This document shows, one piece after another, positions 34,276 to 45,404 of a stretch of DNA of 64,000 nucleotides. A model generated the notes under the pieces. It had not been told where the DNA came from, ran no database searches, and was given only the letters and a program-made list of their open reading frames with translations. The position numbers and the translations under genes were made by a program. The stretch comes from Gambelia wislizenii (lineage: Eukaryota > Chordata > Lepidosauria > Squamata > Crotaphytidae). Every line of letters starts with the position of its first letter. The stretch's first letter is position 1. The stretch covers positions 342,502,256 to 342,566,255 of the forward strand of contig JAUMIR010000003.1 in NCBI GenBank assembly GCA_030847615.1, given 5' to 3'.

Positions 34276-34550
34276 GGCAGTTCTGGTGGCGCAGTGATTA
34301 AATGCCAGTCCTGCAAGTCATCACATTGCAAGTTCGATTCCAGCGAGCTCCAAGTCTCACTCAGCCTTCCATCCTTTCGTAGGTCAGTAAAATGAGTACC
34401 CAGCTTGTGGGGGCAATTAGCTAACACACATTGGAAACTGCTTAATGCAATGTAGATGTGTAAATGTGCTATTGCTTAAAACAATTTGTAAGTTGCTGTG
34501 ATAGCCTTGTGGCTGAAGAGTGGGGTATAAATAAATAAATATAAATAAAT
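34276..34550 (+). mobile_element. tRNA-derived SINE (family 2), full length
   Basis: Head AGTTCTGGTGGCGCAGTGAT (A-box), GCAAGTTCGATTCCAG (B-box), body CACTCAGCCTTCCATCC and TAAAATGAGTACCCAGC, tail TAGCCTTGTGGCTGAAGAGT ending in (AAAT)n. Best example of this family in the window. Confidence 0.85.
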
Positions 34551-34581
34551 AGCATTATAAAAGAAACAAATAACATACCGC

Positions 34582-34693
34582 TTTGAGTGTAATATTTTGG
34601 CGATTTTTACTCATGATCAACTTTCGTGAGTAAAAATCGCCAAAATATTACACTCAAATGTCCCTGCGGTACCGCAACAGTACCGGCAGGGAC
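34582..34693. repeat. Perfect 32-bp inverted repeat plus second hairpin
   Basis: 34582-34613 and 34627-34658 are exact reverse complements with a 13-base loop. Directly after it, GTCCCTGCGGTAC (34660-34672) pairs with GTACCGGCAGGGAC (34680-34693) with one bulged base and a 7-base loop. CpG-rich sequence continues to about 34760. Possibly a small fold-back element; it is not a Rho-independent terminator, given the eukaryotic setting. Confidence 0.75.
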
Positions 34694-34769
34694 GGGCGTC
34701 ATCCGAAAGGGACACCCTGCAGTGCTGCAGCCTTGCAACGTGGCGAGGCTGATTGCGCTGCATTTTACT

Positions 34770-35400
34770 TGTCCGAAAAAGTCCTAAAACTCAACATTAA
34801 AATAAAATTAAACTATAAACAATCTTAAAAAAATTTAAAACACATGCTTTAAAGTGATGAAGTAGTTAAAACCAGTACAATTTTAAAAAATACAGCACCT
34901 TCTTAATTAAAAGTGCATTCCTTTAAAAACCTTCAGTTCTAAAAGCTGATTGGAATTTTAAAAAAGTATTTGCCTGCTAACAGAAAGATCGTATGGTGGG
35001 AACCATTTGAGTCTCCCAAGCAAGCGCCATGTTTCCACCAAATATACCTATGAGGGTGGTGAGACAGAGAGAAAAGCCTCCCTAGAATATCTCAAACCAC
35101 AGGCAGGTTTGTAAGGGAGAATGCAGTTCTTCAAATAACCTGGACCTGAGCCATATAGGGTTTTGTAGGTCAAAATCAGCACTTTGAATAAATCTTGGAA
35201 ACAGATCTGCAGCCAGCAGACCTGCTACAACAAAGGAGTTGTGTGCTCCCTCCAGCCACCCCTAGTTCTGGCTGTAGCCCTTTCTACTAGCTGAAGCATC
35301 CAAACACTCTCCAAAGGAAGCCCTATGTAGAAAGTGTTAACAGTAATCCAAAGTGGATGTAACTAAGACATGTGTCACTGTGGCCAGATCTGATATCTCT
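34770..35400 (-). pseudogene. L2 LINE 3' half, antisense
   Basis: The complement encodes degenerate L2 sequence: the minus strand near 35160-35100 gives KTLYGSGPGYLKNC-like residues, and CTGGACCTGAGCCATATAGG and CCAGCAGACCTGCTACAAC are the plus-strand signatures shared with 4707-4962. An A/T-rich 3' tail lies at 34770-34850. Internally rearranged near 35040. Confidence 0.7.
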
Positions 35401-35705
35401 CCTTTATTTAATGGTGGTGAGTGTTACTCAAATTACCAGGGGTATGTGGGAACCCCACTCACGTCAGATATTAATATGGGGAATTTTAATTAGCTCAGTA
35501 TGGCCAAGTGATAGGCCAAGTAACTATGGGACCTTTTGACCTATGTATACTGGTACTAACTGATGAGACTCACAGCCAGGAAATAAAATAAAAATGGTTT
35601 TTGATGGTAGATGCAGGAATAAGAAGACCAGACACAAATAAAGAGAACACACATATAGCTGGGATATAAAGGGCCACTTTTAGTGAGAAGAAAATGGGAG
35701 GTGTC

Positions 35706-37672
35706 TCAAGAATGGATGGATGACTATAGAACTTTCAATAGAGCTAAGTTTTAAATGGAACATGTATAGGAAATGGAAAAAGGGAGAAATCACCAAACAA
35801 GAATTCAAACAGATAGCGAACACATGTAGGAGTAAAGTCAGAAAAGCTAAAGCAAAGAATGAGCTCAGGCTTGCTAGAGAGGTTAAGAACAATAAAAAGG
35901 GGTTTTGGGGGGGTATGTCCGCAGCAAAAGGAAGAAGAAGGAAATGGTAGGGCCACTACATGGAGAAGATAGCAAAATGCTAACAGGGGACAGAGAAAAG
36001 GCAGAATTACTCAACACCTTCTTTGCCTCAGTGTTTTCAGAAAAGGAAAGGGGTGATCAACCCAAGGATAAGGGAACAGAAGACACAATAGGGGAAATCC
36101 AGCACAGAATAAGCAAAGAGGTAGTACAGGAATACCTTCTTAATCTAAATGAATTTAAATCTCCAGGACCAGATAAGCTACATCCAAGGGTATTAAAAGA
36201 GATGGCAAATGTAATCTCAGAGCCATTGGCAATAATCTTTGAGAACTCCTGGTGAACAGGAGAAGTCCCAACAGACTGCAGGAGGGCAAATGTTGTCCCC
36301 ATCTTCAAAAAGGGGAAAAAAGAGGATCCCAACAATTATCGTCCAGTTAGTCTGACATCAATACCAGGGAAGATTCTAGAGCAGATCATTAAACAGAGAG
36401 TCTGTGAACATTTAGAAGACAATGCCATAATCACAAAAAGTCAACATGGGTTTCAGAGAAACAAGTCATGCCAGACTAATATGATCTCTTTTTTTGATAA
36501 AATGACCAGCTTGGTAGATGAAGGGAATGCTGTGAATATTGCATACCTTGATTTCAGTAAGGCCTTTGACAAGGTTCCCCGTGACATTCTTGCAAACAAG
36601 CTTGTAAAATGTGGGCTAGACAAGTTAACTGTTCAATGGATTTGTAATTGGTTGACCGGCCGAACCCAAAGGGTGCTCCTCAGAGGCTCCTCTTCATCTT
36701 GGAAAGATGTGACCAGTGGGGTGCCACAGCATTCTGGGCCCAGTGCTATTCAAAATTTTTATCAATGACTTGGATGAGGGAATTAGGGGCATACTTATCA
36801 AATTTGCAGATGACACCAAATTAGGAGGAGTAGCTAATACCCTAGAGGACAGGATCAAAATTCAAAATGACCTGGATAGACTGGAGAGCTGGGCCAAAGC
36901 TAACAAAATGAAATTCAATACAGAGAAATGTAAGGTACTGCACTTAGGGCGAACAAATGAAATGCATAGATACAGGACGGGGGAGACCTTGCTGAATGAG
37001 ACTACGTGCAAAAGGGATCTAGGAGTCCTAGTAGACCACAAGTTGAACATGAGTCAACAGTGTGATGCGGCAGCTAAAAAGGCCAATGTGATTTTGGGCT
37101 GTATCAATAGAAGTATAGTGTCTAGATCAAGGGAAGTAATAGTGCCACTCTATTCTGCCTTGGTTAAGCCTCACCTAGAATACTGTGTCCAGTTCTGGGC
37201 ACCACAATTCAAAAAAGATATTGACAAATTGGAGCATGTCCAGAGGAGGGTGACTAAAATGGTGAAAGGTCTGGAAACCATGCCTTATGAGGAAAGACTT
37301 AGGAGCTGGGTATGTTTAGCCTGGAAAAAATACGGTTAAGGGGCAATATGATAGCCCTGTTTAAGTATTTGAAGGAGTGTCACATTGAGGATGGAGCAAG
37401 CTTGTACTAGAACACGGAACAATGGGTGCAAGCTCCAGGAACAGAGATTCCACCTCAACATTAGGAGGAACTTTCTGACAGTAAGAGCTGTTCGGCAGTG
37501 GAACACAGTCCCTCGGAGCATGGTGGAGTCTCTTTCCTTGAAGGTCTTTAGACAGAGGCTGGATGGCCATCTGTCAGAGATGCTTTGATCATGATTTCCT
37601 GCGTGGAAGGAGGTTGGATTGGATGGCCCTCGTGGTCTCTTCCAACTCTACAATTCTATTATTCTATGATTC
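35706..37672 (+). pseudogene. CR1 LINE, linker, RT and C-terminus
   Basis: The longest CR1 here. In order: linker (KWKKGEITKQEFKQIANTCR), the region before the fingers (LLNTFFASVFSEKE), fingers (KSPGPDKLHPRVLKEMA), palm with YLDFSKAFDKVP and KFADDTKLGG (both catalytic motifs intact), then CKVLHLGR to FRQRLDGHLSEML and the TACAATTCTATTATTCTATG tail. Breaks: TGA after ENSW at 36253, a deletion shifting the frame near 36730 in the PQGSVLGP motif, and further shifts near 37300 and 37400. The endonuclease domain is absent (5' truncation). Confidence 0.92.
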
Positions 37673-38069
37673 TCTTATTTATTTAGCTATAACCTATTTA
37701 ATCCCATTCTGAGAGATCTACAATGAGGAAGCAACCTAGTGTGGGAATTGTTGGACAGGAGGTCAACTCCAAACCTTCATCCCCAACTTCCCTTGGGTGA
37801 AAACACCTGAACCCAGGGAGACCCCATAAGCTGCGCTGCTCCCCAGTCATTTTGTATCTGGAAGGTCGACCCAAATGTCCCTCCCCCAAGTCACAGTTGA
37901 TCAAAGTGACTAAAAGGAGGAGGCAGAGGGAGGTTGAGCTTAAATCCCTTCTAGCCCCACCCTCTGCTCTCCTGGCAACAGCACAGGGGCTGAGGCAAAG
38001 TTACAAACCCCCATCCTGCATTCCCTCCAAAGGGATTCCTACAGCACAGTTGTGACCACACTGGGAACC
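37673..38069. other. Unidentified sequence beside CR1
   Basis: Lies between the CR1 tail and the resumed LTR-like unit. GGGAATTGTTGGACAGGAGG and AAGGAGGAGGCAGAGGGAGG are seen, with no family recognised. Confidence 0.4.
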
Positions 38070-38548
38070 CTATTATTGAAAAAATAATTTCAGAACCATT
38101 CACACCAACACTCAGGCTTCAAGTAATCACACAAGTCTAGTGAAGAATTGGAGGAAGTATTGGGATAGAGGAATAGAGTTTGGGATGATGGGCTATATTA
38201 TTTATCCCTGTCCTAAGAGTAGAGATTCATGCAGAGAAGAAGTGCGGCAAAGAATACTGGGTGATACAGAAAACCAACAGAGTGACGGCCTCTGGGAAAC
38301 TGAGCACACTTTGGCTATATTTTGGGGTTATATTTATACTCAGTATTCCCCCTGAAGGGGTGTTATGAGTGGAATACAATGTTTGCTGGAGTTTCCCATA
38401 GTTAGACAATGGAAGCTCCAGTTGTGCTAATGATTACTAATGGCTGAGACATTAAGATTGATGAGTGTCAGGCAATCTTCTATTGTTTTAGGAAGGGTGT
38501 GAGGGAACCCAGTTTTGCAAGGCAAAGAGTTTCCAGCCACTTTGATTA

Positions 38549-39114
38549 AGACTTTATCAGAGGTGGCAAAACCAGTGCCATAACGATACCTAATGAACAT
38601 GAAAGGGTGCAAATACCAGACGATGTCATGCTTTTGCGAAGATTTTTTTTAATAAGGCATCCTTTTTTATTGTTGGGCCAAGTCATCAATAGATAGGCTG
38701 TGGTGTTTTTTTGCTGCGATTGCAAATGTGTGGAACCATGCCCCATTCTGCTGGCACAATTCCAGCGTGAATGGACAATCCCCACCAGAACACCTCTGGA
38801 TAGGAACAGGAAAACTAGTCATGGGACGCTCTTTTTATGAACCTCCCCATGTTGCAGGCAAGTTTTTAAATGTGTTTCAGTGCTTGTGTATTCGCTTTGT
38901 TGTTTTAATTTAGCCGTTTTTACACTTTTAAGCACACTTGAGTCTTCTCATGAAAACTGTCGAGATCATGCTTGGCAGTGAATGCAGACGTACGAGGCTT
39001 CTTTTTCGCATGATCATGGCAACGCATGATATTTTGGGTTCTTTTGCCAGCACAAAAACAGTGTCAAATATGGTGCCAAAAGAACATTTTTAGAGGCTTG
39101 TCTGATAAAGTCCT
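38549..39114 (-). mobile_element. Family-A MITE, full length
   Basis: Ends GACTTTATCAGAGG (38549) and TCTGATAAAGTCC (39101-39113). Reverse orientation relative to 55374-55909, with GCTCTTTTTATGAACCTCCC in the body. Non-coding. Confidence 0.7.
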
Positions 39115-39379
39115 TTGTTAATGACTCACTTCCATGTACATCCAGGAGAATTAGCCCATTTCCACCCTAACTACCAGTCCAAGGGGGGGTACGCATAATT
39201 ACTACCTAGGTGTATCTTTTAGGAATTTGGGATGGCCTCTTCCTTAGGTTTTCTGACCACACCTTGAGTCCTTGCATTTGGGAAGACCTAGACTACTGCC
39301 AACCACATGGAACCCAATAAATAAGCCAATTTCTGAAATATACTCAATTGATGAATTATTGAGACTCTGTTCTAGTCCG

Positions 39380-39428
39380 TATATTCAAATGTCCCAAAGT
39401 GTTGCTGAAGAATTATTCTGCCCAAAAA
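39380..39428 (+). repeat. 49-bp exact inverted repeat, arm 1
   Basis: Exact reverse complement of 40392-40440, about 960 bases downstream. Contains AAATGTCCCAAAGTGTTGCT. Confidence 0.85.
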
Positions 39429-39567
39429 CGGACATTGCGAATGTTTCTCTGGCGGACTAGAACATAGTCAATGAGGTGCCAATGTTTGGATCGGGGATGC
39501 ATCCAGGTTGTCTTCAAGCTGTCTTTCTGCTGAAAGATAGTGTTTGTAATAGTCAGCTGTTGTTATT

Positions 39568-39713
39568 GCCAAAGAATACCAGGGGCAGGAAACCTATATA
39601 TCAGAGGAAGGTAGGGACAACCTCCCTCTGAGTATTCCTTCTCTAAGAAAACCCTATGAGATTCATGAGATCATCTTAAGTCAATAGGTAACCTGATGGC
39701 ACATCCACACACC
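39568..39713 (+). mobile_element. 5S-type SINE body and tail
   Basis: GAATACCAGGGGCAGGAAAC, CAGAGGAAGGTAGGGACAAC, AAGAAAACCCTATGAGATTC and a tail ending GATGGCACATCC. The 5S head before 39568 is barely recognisable. Confidence 0.55.
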
Positions 39714-41375
39714 CATTGGTGGAGATCTGGAAGTTATAAGCAGGATCCAAGCATCATAAGCCATGTCATTCTTACACAGAGATATAGATGGAAAACACTG
39801 CTGGGGGAATGCTCTTTCACACTTACCATGATTAGGATTCTATATTAACTGCTCTTGATATCATCTAATATTTGTGCTGACTGACTGATTGATCAATTAA
39901 AACGGTCTTTACAGAGCAATTCCATACAAGGTCTGGGTTTGGCACTGAAATAACCTGAGGCATCCTGAAGGATGATCATGTTGGAAGAGAGTCAGGATGA
40001 GTGTGACGACGACAACAACAACAAGGATTTTAAAAATCAGCTGTAAAGGACACACACACAGGGGGGAAAGAGACATCTGTGCCAACACTATAAAGTTCTA
40101 AGCACATTTCAAGAATATCTCTTTTATTAAGAGAAAATGGAAACTATAACAGGAAAGGAATATTTTAAGACTTAGAGATGTCAATCCTTGCCTATTTCAT
40201 CCTAGCATGCAAGGATGAATAGTTACAGTAGCTTTCTCCCTGCTGTTGGAGAAAATGCATATTTTTCCACAGCATTTTCCCCATATTTGATTGTCCCTAA
40301 ATGTTGCAGAAAATTATTCTGCAGAGAAAAAAAATATTGATTTTTGCACCAAAAATGTTGTCTACATAGAAACAGAGTTTTATGCACACAATTTTTGGGC
40401 AGAATAATTCTTCAGCAACACTTTGGGACATTTGAATATATGGATAAAATTGTGCAAATTTTCACTGCTCCATTATTCTGCCTGATGGGTTTTCCCAACT
40501 ATTGGGAAACCAGTTTTTTTTAACCTGGCAAGAAATGATTTCAAATATTCTTTCCAATCCTAGTTTACACATCTTAGAACAAGCTACAACAGTATCTCTA
40601 TATATTGTAACTTAAAACATGCTAATAATTGTACAAGAATGGTCTTACACATTAAAATATTAAAAGAACACATGGCACAATGAATTTGTCCACAAAGGCA
40701 TTTAAACGTGTGCATGTTTTTAAGAATTACAGTCTTTTCTGCTGTTCTTTTTATTTTTATATCTTGTATTGTGATTTAAATGGATTGTACACTACCTAGA
40801 ATTCTTAAAAGGTCTTCATATAAATGAATTAACAAGTGTCTACTCCAAGGTAAACTCTATTAAATTCAGTGTGTCTCACTCTAGGGTGTATAATACACAC
40901 TGTATAGAACTGTAACTTGGAACCTTAGAAACAGAATTTAAAAAATGAAGAAACTACCATCACCACAACACATCCACACAAAACAATCCATCATATCAAG
41001 AAAGAAGTTTTGTTTTAAAAAAAAGCTGCAGTGAAATACTATTATCAGAGATACGTAAAGTACCCTTGCACAGTCTGAGATACCTTTGAGAATAAAACAC
41101 TATTACCTGTTAGCAAAAGGTATATCAAGTTGACAGACATCCCTAGGTGGCTCTTCTAGTGGATAGTCAAAGTGCATCTAAACAGCTAGGATAGAACAGT
41201 GAAATGCACTGCTTGGCTGAGAGAAGAGCTCAGCGTGGGGTTTAGAGGTATCTATAATTATATATCGAAAACTCAATCCAATCTAATCTAAACTATAATA
41301 TAAATACAATTGCTAGACCCAAAGAGAGTTGACTCAATTGCTGAATGCTAAATCAACATTTATATGAATTTATAT
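39714..41375. other. Mostly unannotated
   Basis: About 1.6 kb, AT-rich. The only structure is arm 2 of the inverted repeat at 40392-40440. (CATCAT)n leads into the L2 tail at 41376. Confidence 0.45.
40392..40440 (-). repeat. 49-bp exact inverted repeat, arm 2
   Basis: Exact reverse complement of 39380-39428. Flanking sequence (ATTATTCTGCAGAG, TTTTTGCACCAAAAATG) is not mirrored, so both may be tips of one old repeat family. Confidence 0.85.
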
Positions 41376-41455
41376 CATCATCATCATCTTTATTCATACC
41401 TGACTGTTTTCCCAACATTGAAACTCAAAGCACCTTAAAATTTAAAATGACAACA

Positions 41456-41681
41456 CAGTTGGCCCTCCATATCCACGGATTTTGTATCCATGGATTCCAC
41501 CATCCATAGCTTAAAAATATTTCCCCCCCCCCCAAAAAAAAGATCCAAAAAACAAACTTTGATTTTACCATCTTATATAGGGGCGCCATTGCATATAATG
41601 GGACTTGAGCATCCACAGATTTTGGTATCCACAGGGGGGTCCTGCAACCAAACCCCAGTGGATACCAAGGGCCCATTGTAC
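41456..41681 (+). mobile_element. Tigger/pogo-like MITE
   Basis: Ends CAGTTGGCCCTCCATATCCA and, in reverse, CAATGGGCCCTTGGTATCCA, with internal GGATTTTGTATCCATGG and CACAGATTTTGGTATCC. Typical of small pogo-group derivatives. TA target sites look mutated. Confidence 0.7.
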
Positions 41682-41755
41682 AGTTAAAAGCATACAAGAG
41701 ATCAATAATAAAATTGAGTTAAACTATGGACGATCTTACAACAATTTAAAACATA

Positions 41756-41984
41756 CAGACAGACCTCAATATCTGCAAAACCAATATCCACAGTTTCAAT
41801 TATCTGTGGGACACAAAATAGGGACACATACTAGAGAGCTGCACTCTCTAGCTCCTCCGATGCATCTTTATGGTATGTTTTTACTGGAAGGACTTTATTT
41901 TAATAGGGTTCACTGTTATCCGCAGTTTCTGTTATCCACGGTAAGTCTGGGAACCAAACCCCTGCAGATACGGTGGTGCAACTG
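41756..41984 (+). mobile_element. Tigger-like MITE
   Basis: Ends CAGACAGACCTCAATATCTG and, in reverse, CAGTTGCACCACCGTATCTG. Same family as 22456-22934 but opposite orientation; intact here, so it serves as the empty-site reference for the insertion at 22532-22742. Confidence 0.7.
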
Positions 41985-42230
41985 CATACTTTAAAATAAC
42001 CAAAAGCCCAATATGAAACAATACAGCACCTTTTTAAAAGCCCTTTTGTTTAAAATCTTCACTTCGAAAAGCCTGTCCAGGTTTAAAAGTCTTCACCTGC
42101 TAATGGAAGGACAGTAAAGAAGCAACCATTCTAGTATCCCTAGGGAGGGAGTGCCAGAGCCAAGGGCCAGCCACTGAGAAGGCCCTATCTCATGTCCCAT
42201 TGAGTCCCATTCGTGCGACTGGGTGACTCT

Positions 42231-42779
42231 AGTTGAGACTAGCAATTGGATTCACACCTATATCTTTATAACCCAACATCTTAGGATCTAATCAATCATC
42301 TTATACAGTCCTACTGATCTATCCCCTTGCTGATTTATTTGCATTTATATTTTAAAACAAATGTGTTCCATTAAGTTTATTTTCAGACTATTCCTCCTTC
42401 TGGTTTATCACCCAAGCGATAGATTCCCTAGCTATTCTAACTGAACCCATCAGCTAGAAGGGAAAATGTCTATTGCAAGGACAGTCACTAGGAAGAGCTG
42501 TTTGTTCAAGGATTTTATCCTGGACAAAATGCTGACCTGGCACGTGTGACTGAAACTTGACCCAGCTATATATTTACAGTTACACATGCAAATATCATGT
42601 ACTGTATATTATTCACTCTTTTGTCTACCTTTTTGATGCGGTATTTCCCCTGATAACCTGAATAGGTATTTCATATATGACATCTTGCATTCCAAGATGA
42701 AGGAAAAGGGTGACCCCAATGGATTCAATCCATAACAAATAATGGAAAAGCTGAACGTAGAGGGTTAGATGGCATCAAG
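42231..42779. other. No recognised feature
   Basis: No supported repeat or frame. Confidence 0.45.
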
Positions 42780-43011
42780 GATGCATCTGCACTGCAGAAA
42801 TAATCCCATTGGACACTGCTTTAACTGCCATGGCTCAATGCTATGGAATTCTGGGGTTTGTAGTTTTGTGAAATATTTGGCCTTCTCTTGTCAGAGGGCT
42901 TTGGTGTTAAAGCAAACTACAGATCCCAGGATTCCATAGCATTGAGCCATGGCAGTTAAAGCAGTGTCAAACAGGATTATTTCTGCAGTGCAGATGCAGC
43001 CCAAGCTTATT
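42780..43011. mobile_element. Palindromic family-D MITE, best copy
   Basis: GATGCATCTGCACTGCAGAA returns as TTCTGCAGTGCAGATGCAGC, and ACTGCCATGGCTCAATGCTA returns as TAGCATTGAGCCATGGCAGT. Over 90% of the left arm is mirrored by eye. The core GGAATTCTGGGGTTTGTAGT is conserved. Probably the youngest family-D copy. Confidence 0.85.
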
Positions 43012-44459
43012 GGGATTCCTGACCACTTGTGAAGAGGTTAGCCAGTACTGAAAAATGCACCAATAGTCCCCCTGAATCTGGGAGATGGAGAAAAGAGCCC
43101 TTTTTGATTAATCAAATGGATGCCACCAAAGTCCCCCCTCCCCAGGAATCTGCTTACAGTGTAAACAAGTGTCCAGTGGGAGTTTAAAATAAGATCAGGT
43201 GTCTCATTTTGCATTAAAATACAAGGCCGAAAGCTGAGGAGCCAAGGAATTTAGAAGTAGAAGCAGTCCTGGGTGTTATTTGTGAAGCAACCCAATCTGG
43301 TTGGAATCTGAAGGGGCATGGTGAACCAGAAGAGAAAGGGTGGGGGAGAAAATGCTATCTCCAGACCAAACCATTTTTTATAAATGCTCCAAGGCAAATT
43401 GTTTGTGAAAACGTCCCTTTTGATTTCATTATCCAAATAATTCCATCTTGAATTTGAACTCAGCTATTAATCTGATAATGACATGGCTGAGACTAAGGCA
43501 TTCTCTGCCGATTGATCTCAAATGACTTCCAAAGCTTTCTTCTACCTCATTGTCTGCATTCCATTTCAGCCAGGAGTTTTGTCAGCATTTCACACACTTG
43601 CACAGTGCCCAAACCTCCTGAAATGTAAGCATTAAGATGATTACTATGTACCTGGAAATATCCTTTAATTTTAATTTTCCTTTATTTTATTTTCAGCTTC
43701 AAAGCTTTCCCAGGAATGAACACCTGTCTTTCATGGCATTACAAGAAATTGTCAGGTACCTCAGATGCTTTGTAATCTCAAGTCCACTGAAAAGGACACT
43801 TGGGAACACAAGTCACGTTTTCACTCATGATCAAAGCAAAGGGGTGCCTGCAAAGTTGGGTCTGCTTTTGTTGGTCCTTTGATACTGAGTTTATCCTACC
43901 TAAAACATTGTTCCTTTGATTCCAAGCCAGTCTGATGACATGGCATATCCTCTATGTACCAATATTAAAATTCCCAACAAGTACCATATTGAACATATAT
44001 TTAAAACATTAAACCAGGATTTTATCTAGAGAAGCATCCCGTCCCCAATTGTGGCTGCACTCCACTTTCTGGTATTTCAAACAATGTACCTCCCAGCCCA
44101 TTTGTCTGGTGGTATTTCCTGCCCCCCCCCAAAAAAAAAAAACTGATTTGGGGCACCAGTTTTATTCAGATGTCTTCCATTTATTCTGTCTCCACTGCCA
44201 GTGAGATGTATGTGCTTTCCAGTCATTCAACAGTTTGCATGGTCCTTACACTTCTTAGGGGCCTGACTTTATGGAATGGATTAGTAACTATATGGTGGCC
44301 GCTGGGTATCATCACTACTTTTCTTGTGAGAGAGGACAGCCATTTCCTATTTCTTCTTTCAGTGTTACTTCAGGGGAAGTACATGACATGTAGTTGCTGG
44401 TTGTATAGCACAGGTCCAATAAATAATAAAGATTCTCCTTTCTTATTGTGAGCCCATTA
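43012..44459. other. Unannotated block with a weak exon-like segment
   Basis: At 43697-43755 a 59-base segment is bordered by TTTTATTTTCAG and GTACC, in a frame running 43637-43882. No protein family is recognised and 59 bases is weak evidence. The rest shows nothing, apart from a C/A run at 44124-44142. Confidence 0.3.
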
Positions 44460-44998
44460 GAGCTTTATATCATCAATGCTGTATACGCACAATCCTAAAT
44501 ATACACTGGCCCGACTATGTGACGAATGTTGCTGTCCTTGAGCAAGCAGGGATCACCAGCATTGAGGCCATGATATTGAGAACACAGCTGCACTGGGCAG
44601 GGCACGTTTCTAGGATGGAGGGCCATCGTCTCCCAAAAATAGTACTCTACGGTGAACTCGCCACGGGTCAGCGTAAGAGGGGTGCTCCAAAAAAGTGATA
44701 CAAGGAATCCCTCAAACAACATCTCAGGCTTGGCCAAATTGATCACCAACAATGGTCCACCCTGGCCTCACATCAGGAGGCATGGAGACGCACTATCCAC
44801 AATGCTGCAGCCTTATTTGAGAACTCACACCGAACAGAAAGAATCACAACCCTGGAAACATCACCCAAAGAGACCTTCTGCTGTGCTTTCTGCAACCGGA
44901 CTTGTTTATCTCGGATTGGCCTTTTAGTCATCAGTGCGCTTGCAGAAAGCGCGGGATGAGTCCTTCCTGAATCTTTGTTTGCAAAGAAAAGCCAGAGT
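44460..44998 (+). pseudogene. Non-LTR retrotransposon C-terminus
   Basis: Third copy of the 30180-31402 element, more 5'-truncated. Encodes TNVAVLEQAGITSIEAMILR, LHWAGHVSRMEGHRLPKIV and the terminal CAFCNRTC finger, and has the same TGA at RGAPKK*Y (about 44697) as 30180-31402. A short deletion near 44830 and a shift near 44920 break it further. Confidence 0.82.
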
Positions 44999-45002
44999 GT
45001 AC

Positions 45003-45400
45003 TAAGATCTTCTGGAGAGGTCCTTCTCTCTGTTCCACCACCTTCTCAGGCTTGTTTGATGGGAAGAAGCGAGGGAACCTTATCCATGCCTGCTCCTAGG
45101 CTTTGGAACTCCTTTAGGGAGGCAGGATGACTCCCTCTTTGCTCTCTTCCATTGGCAACTGAAACTATTCTTGTGCCACCAGGCTTTTAGAAACTGAATG
45201 GCTTTTGATGGTGTGCTGTGATGTTTTATGATCTGTGTAGTCATTTAATTAATTTTAATGTTTAATGTTTTCACTTTATAAATTGTTTAATTGTTTTTAA
45301 AATAACTTTTATCCAAATTGTATATAGTTGTTAGCCACCTTGAGTCCCATTATTGGGAAAGGTGAGATATAAATTGATGATGGTGATGGTGATGGTGGTG
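45003..45400 (+). pseudogene. L2 LINE 3' end, sense
   Basis: TTTGGAACTCCTTTAGGGAG and CCCTCTTTGCTCTCTTCCAT encode the LWNSF...SLFALFHWQL-like L2 terminus, followed by CTTTTAGAAACTGAATGG and the 3' tail TTAGCCACCTTGAGTCCCAT, then (GATGGT)n at 45376-45405. Confidence 0.7.
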
Positions 45401-45404
45401 GTGA

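Larger units (their letters stand above)
35445..38425 (+). mobile_element. LTR-like repeat unit split by about 2.5 kb
   Basis: 35445-35599 and 38070-38425 correspond to consecutive halves of 18713-19225: GGGGAATTTTAATTAGCTCA and ACCTATGTATACTGGTAC on the left, CAGGCTTCAAGTAATCACAC, AGAGATTCATGCAG and TATATTTATACTC on the right. The interval holds a CR1 copy plus about 400 bases of unknown sequence (37673-38069). Confidence 0.5.
41376..42230 (-). mobile_element. L2 LINE 3' end, split by two Tigger-like MITEs
   Basis: Starts at the (ATC)n/TTTATTCATACC 3' tail and continues through AAATTGAGTTAAACTATGG (41711-41729), CAATACAGCACC and GAGTGCCAGAGCCAAGGGC to AGAAGGCCCTATCTCA. Two blocks interrupt it, 41456-41681 and 41756-41984. 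Confidence 0.65.

Noticed and set aside
34582..34658. Rho-independent terminator
   Set aside because: Vertebrate-type DNA, AT-rich stem and no T-run; bacterial terminators do not apply.
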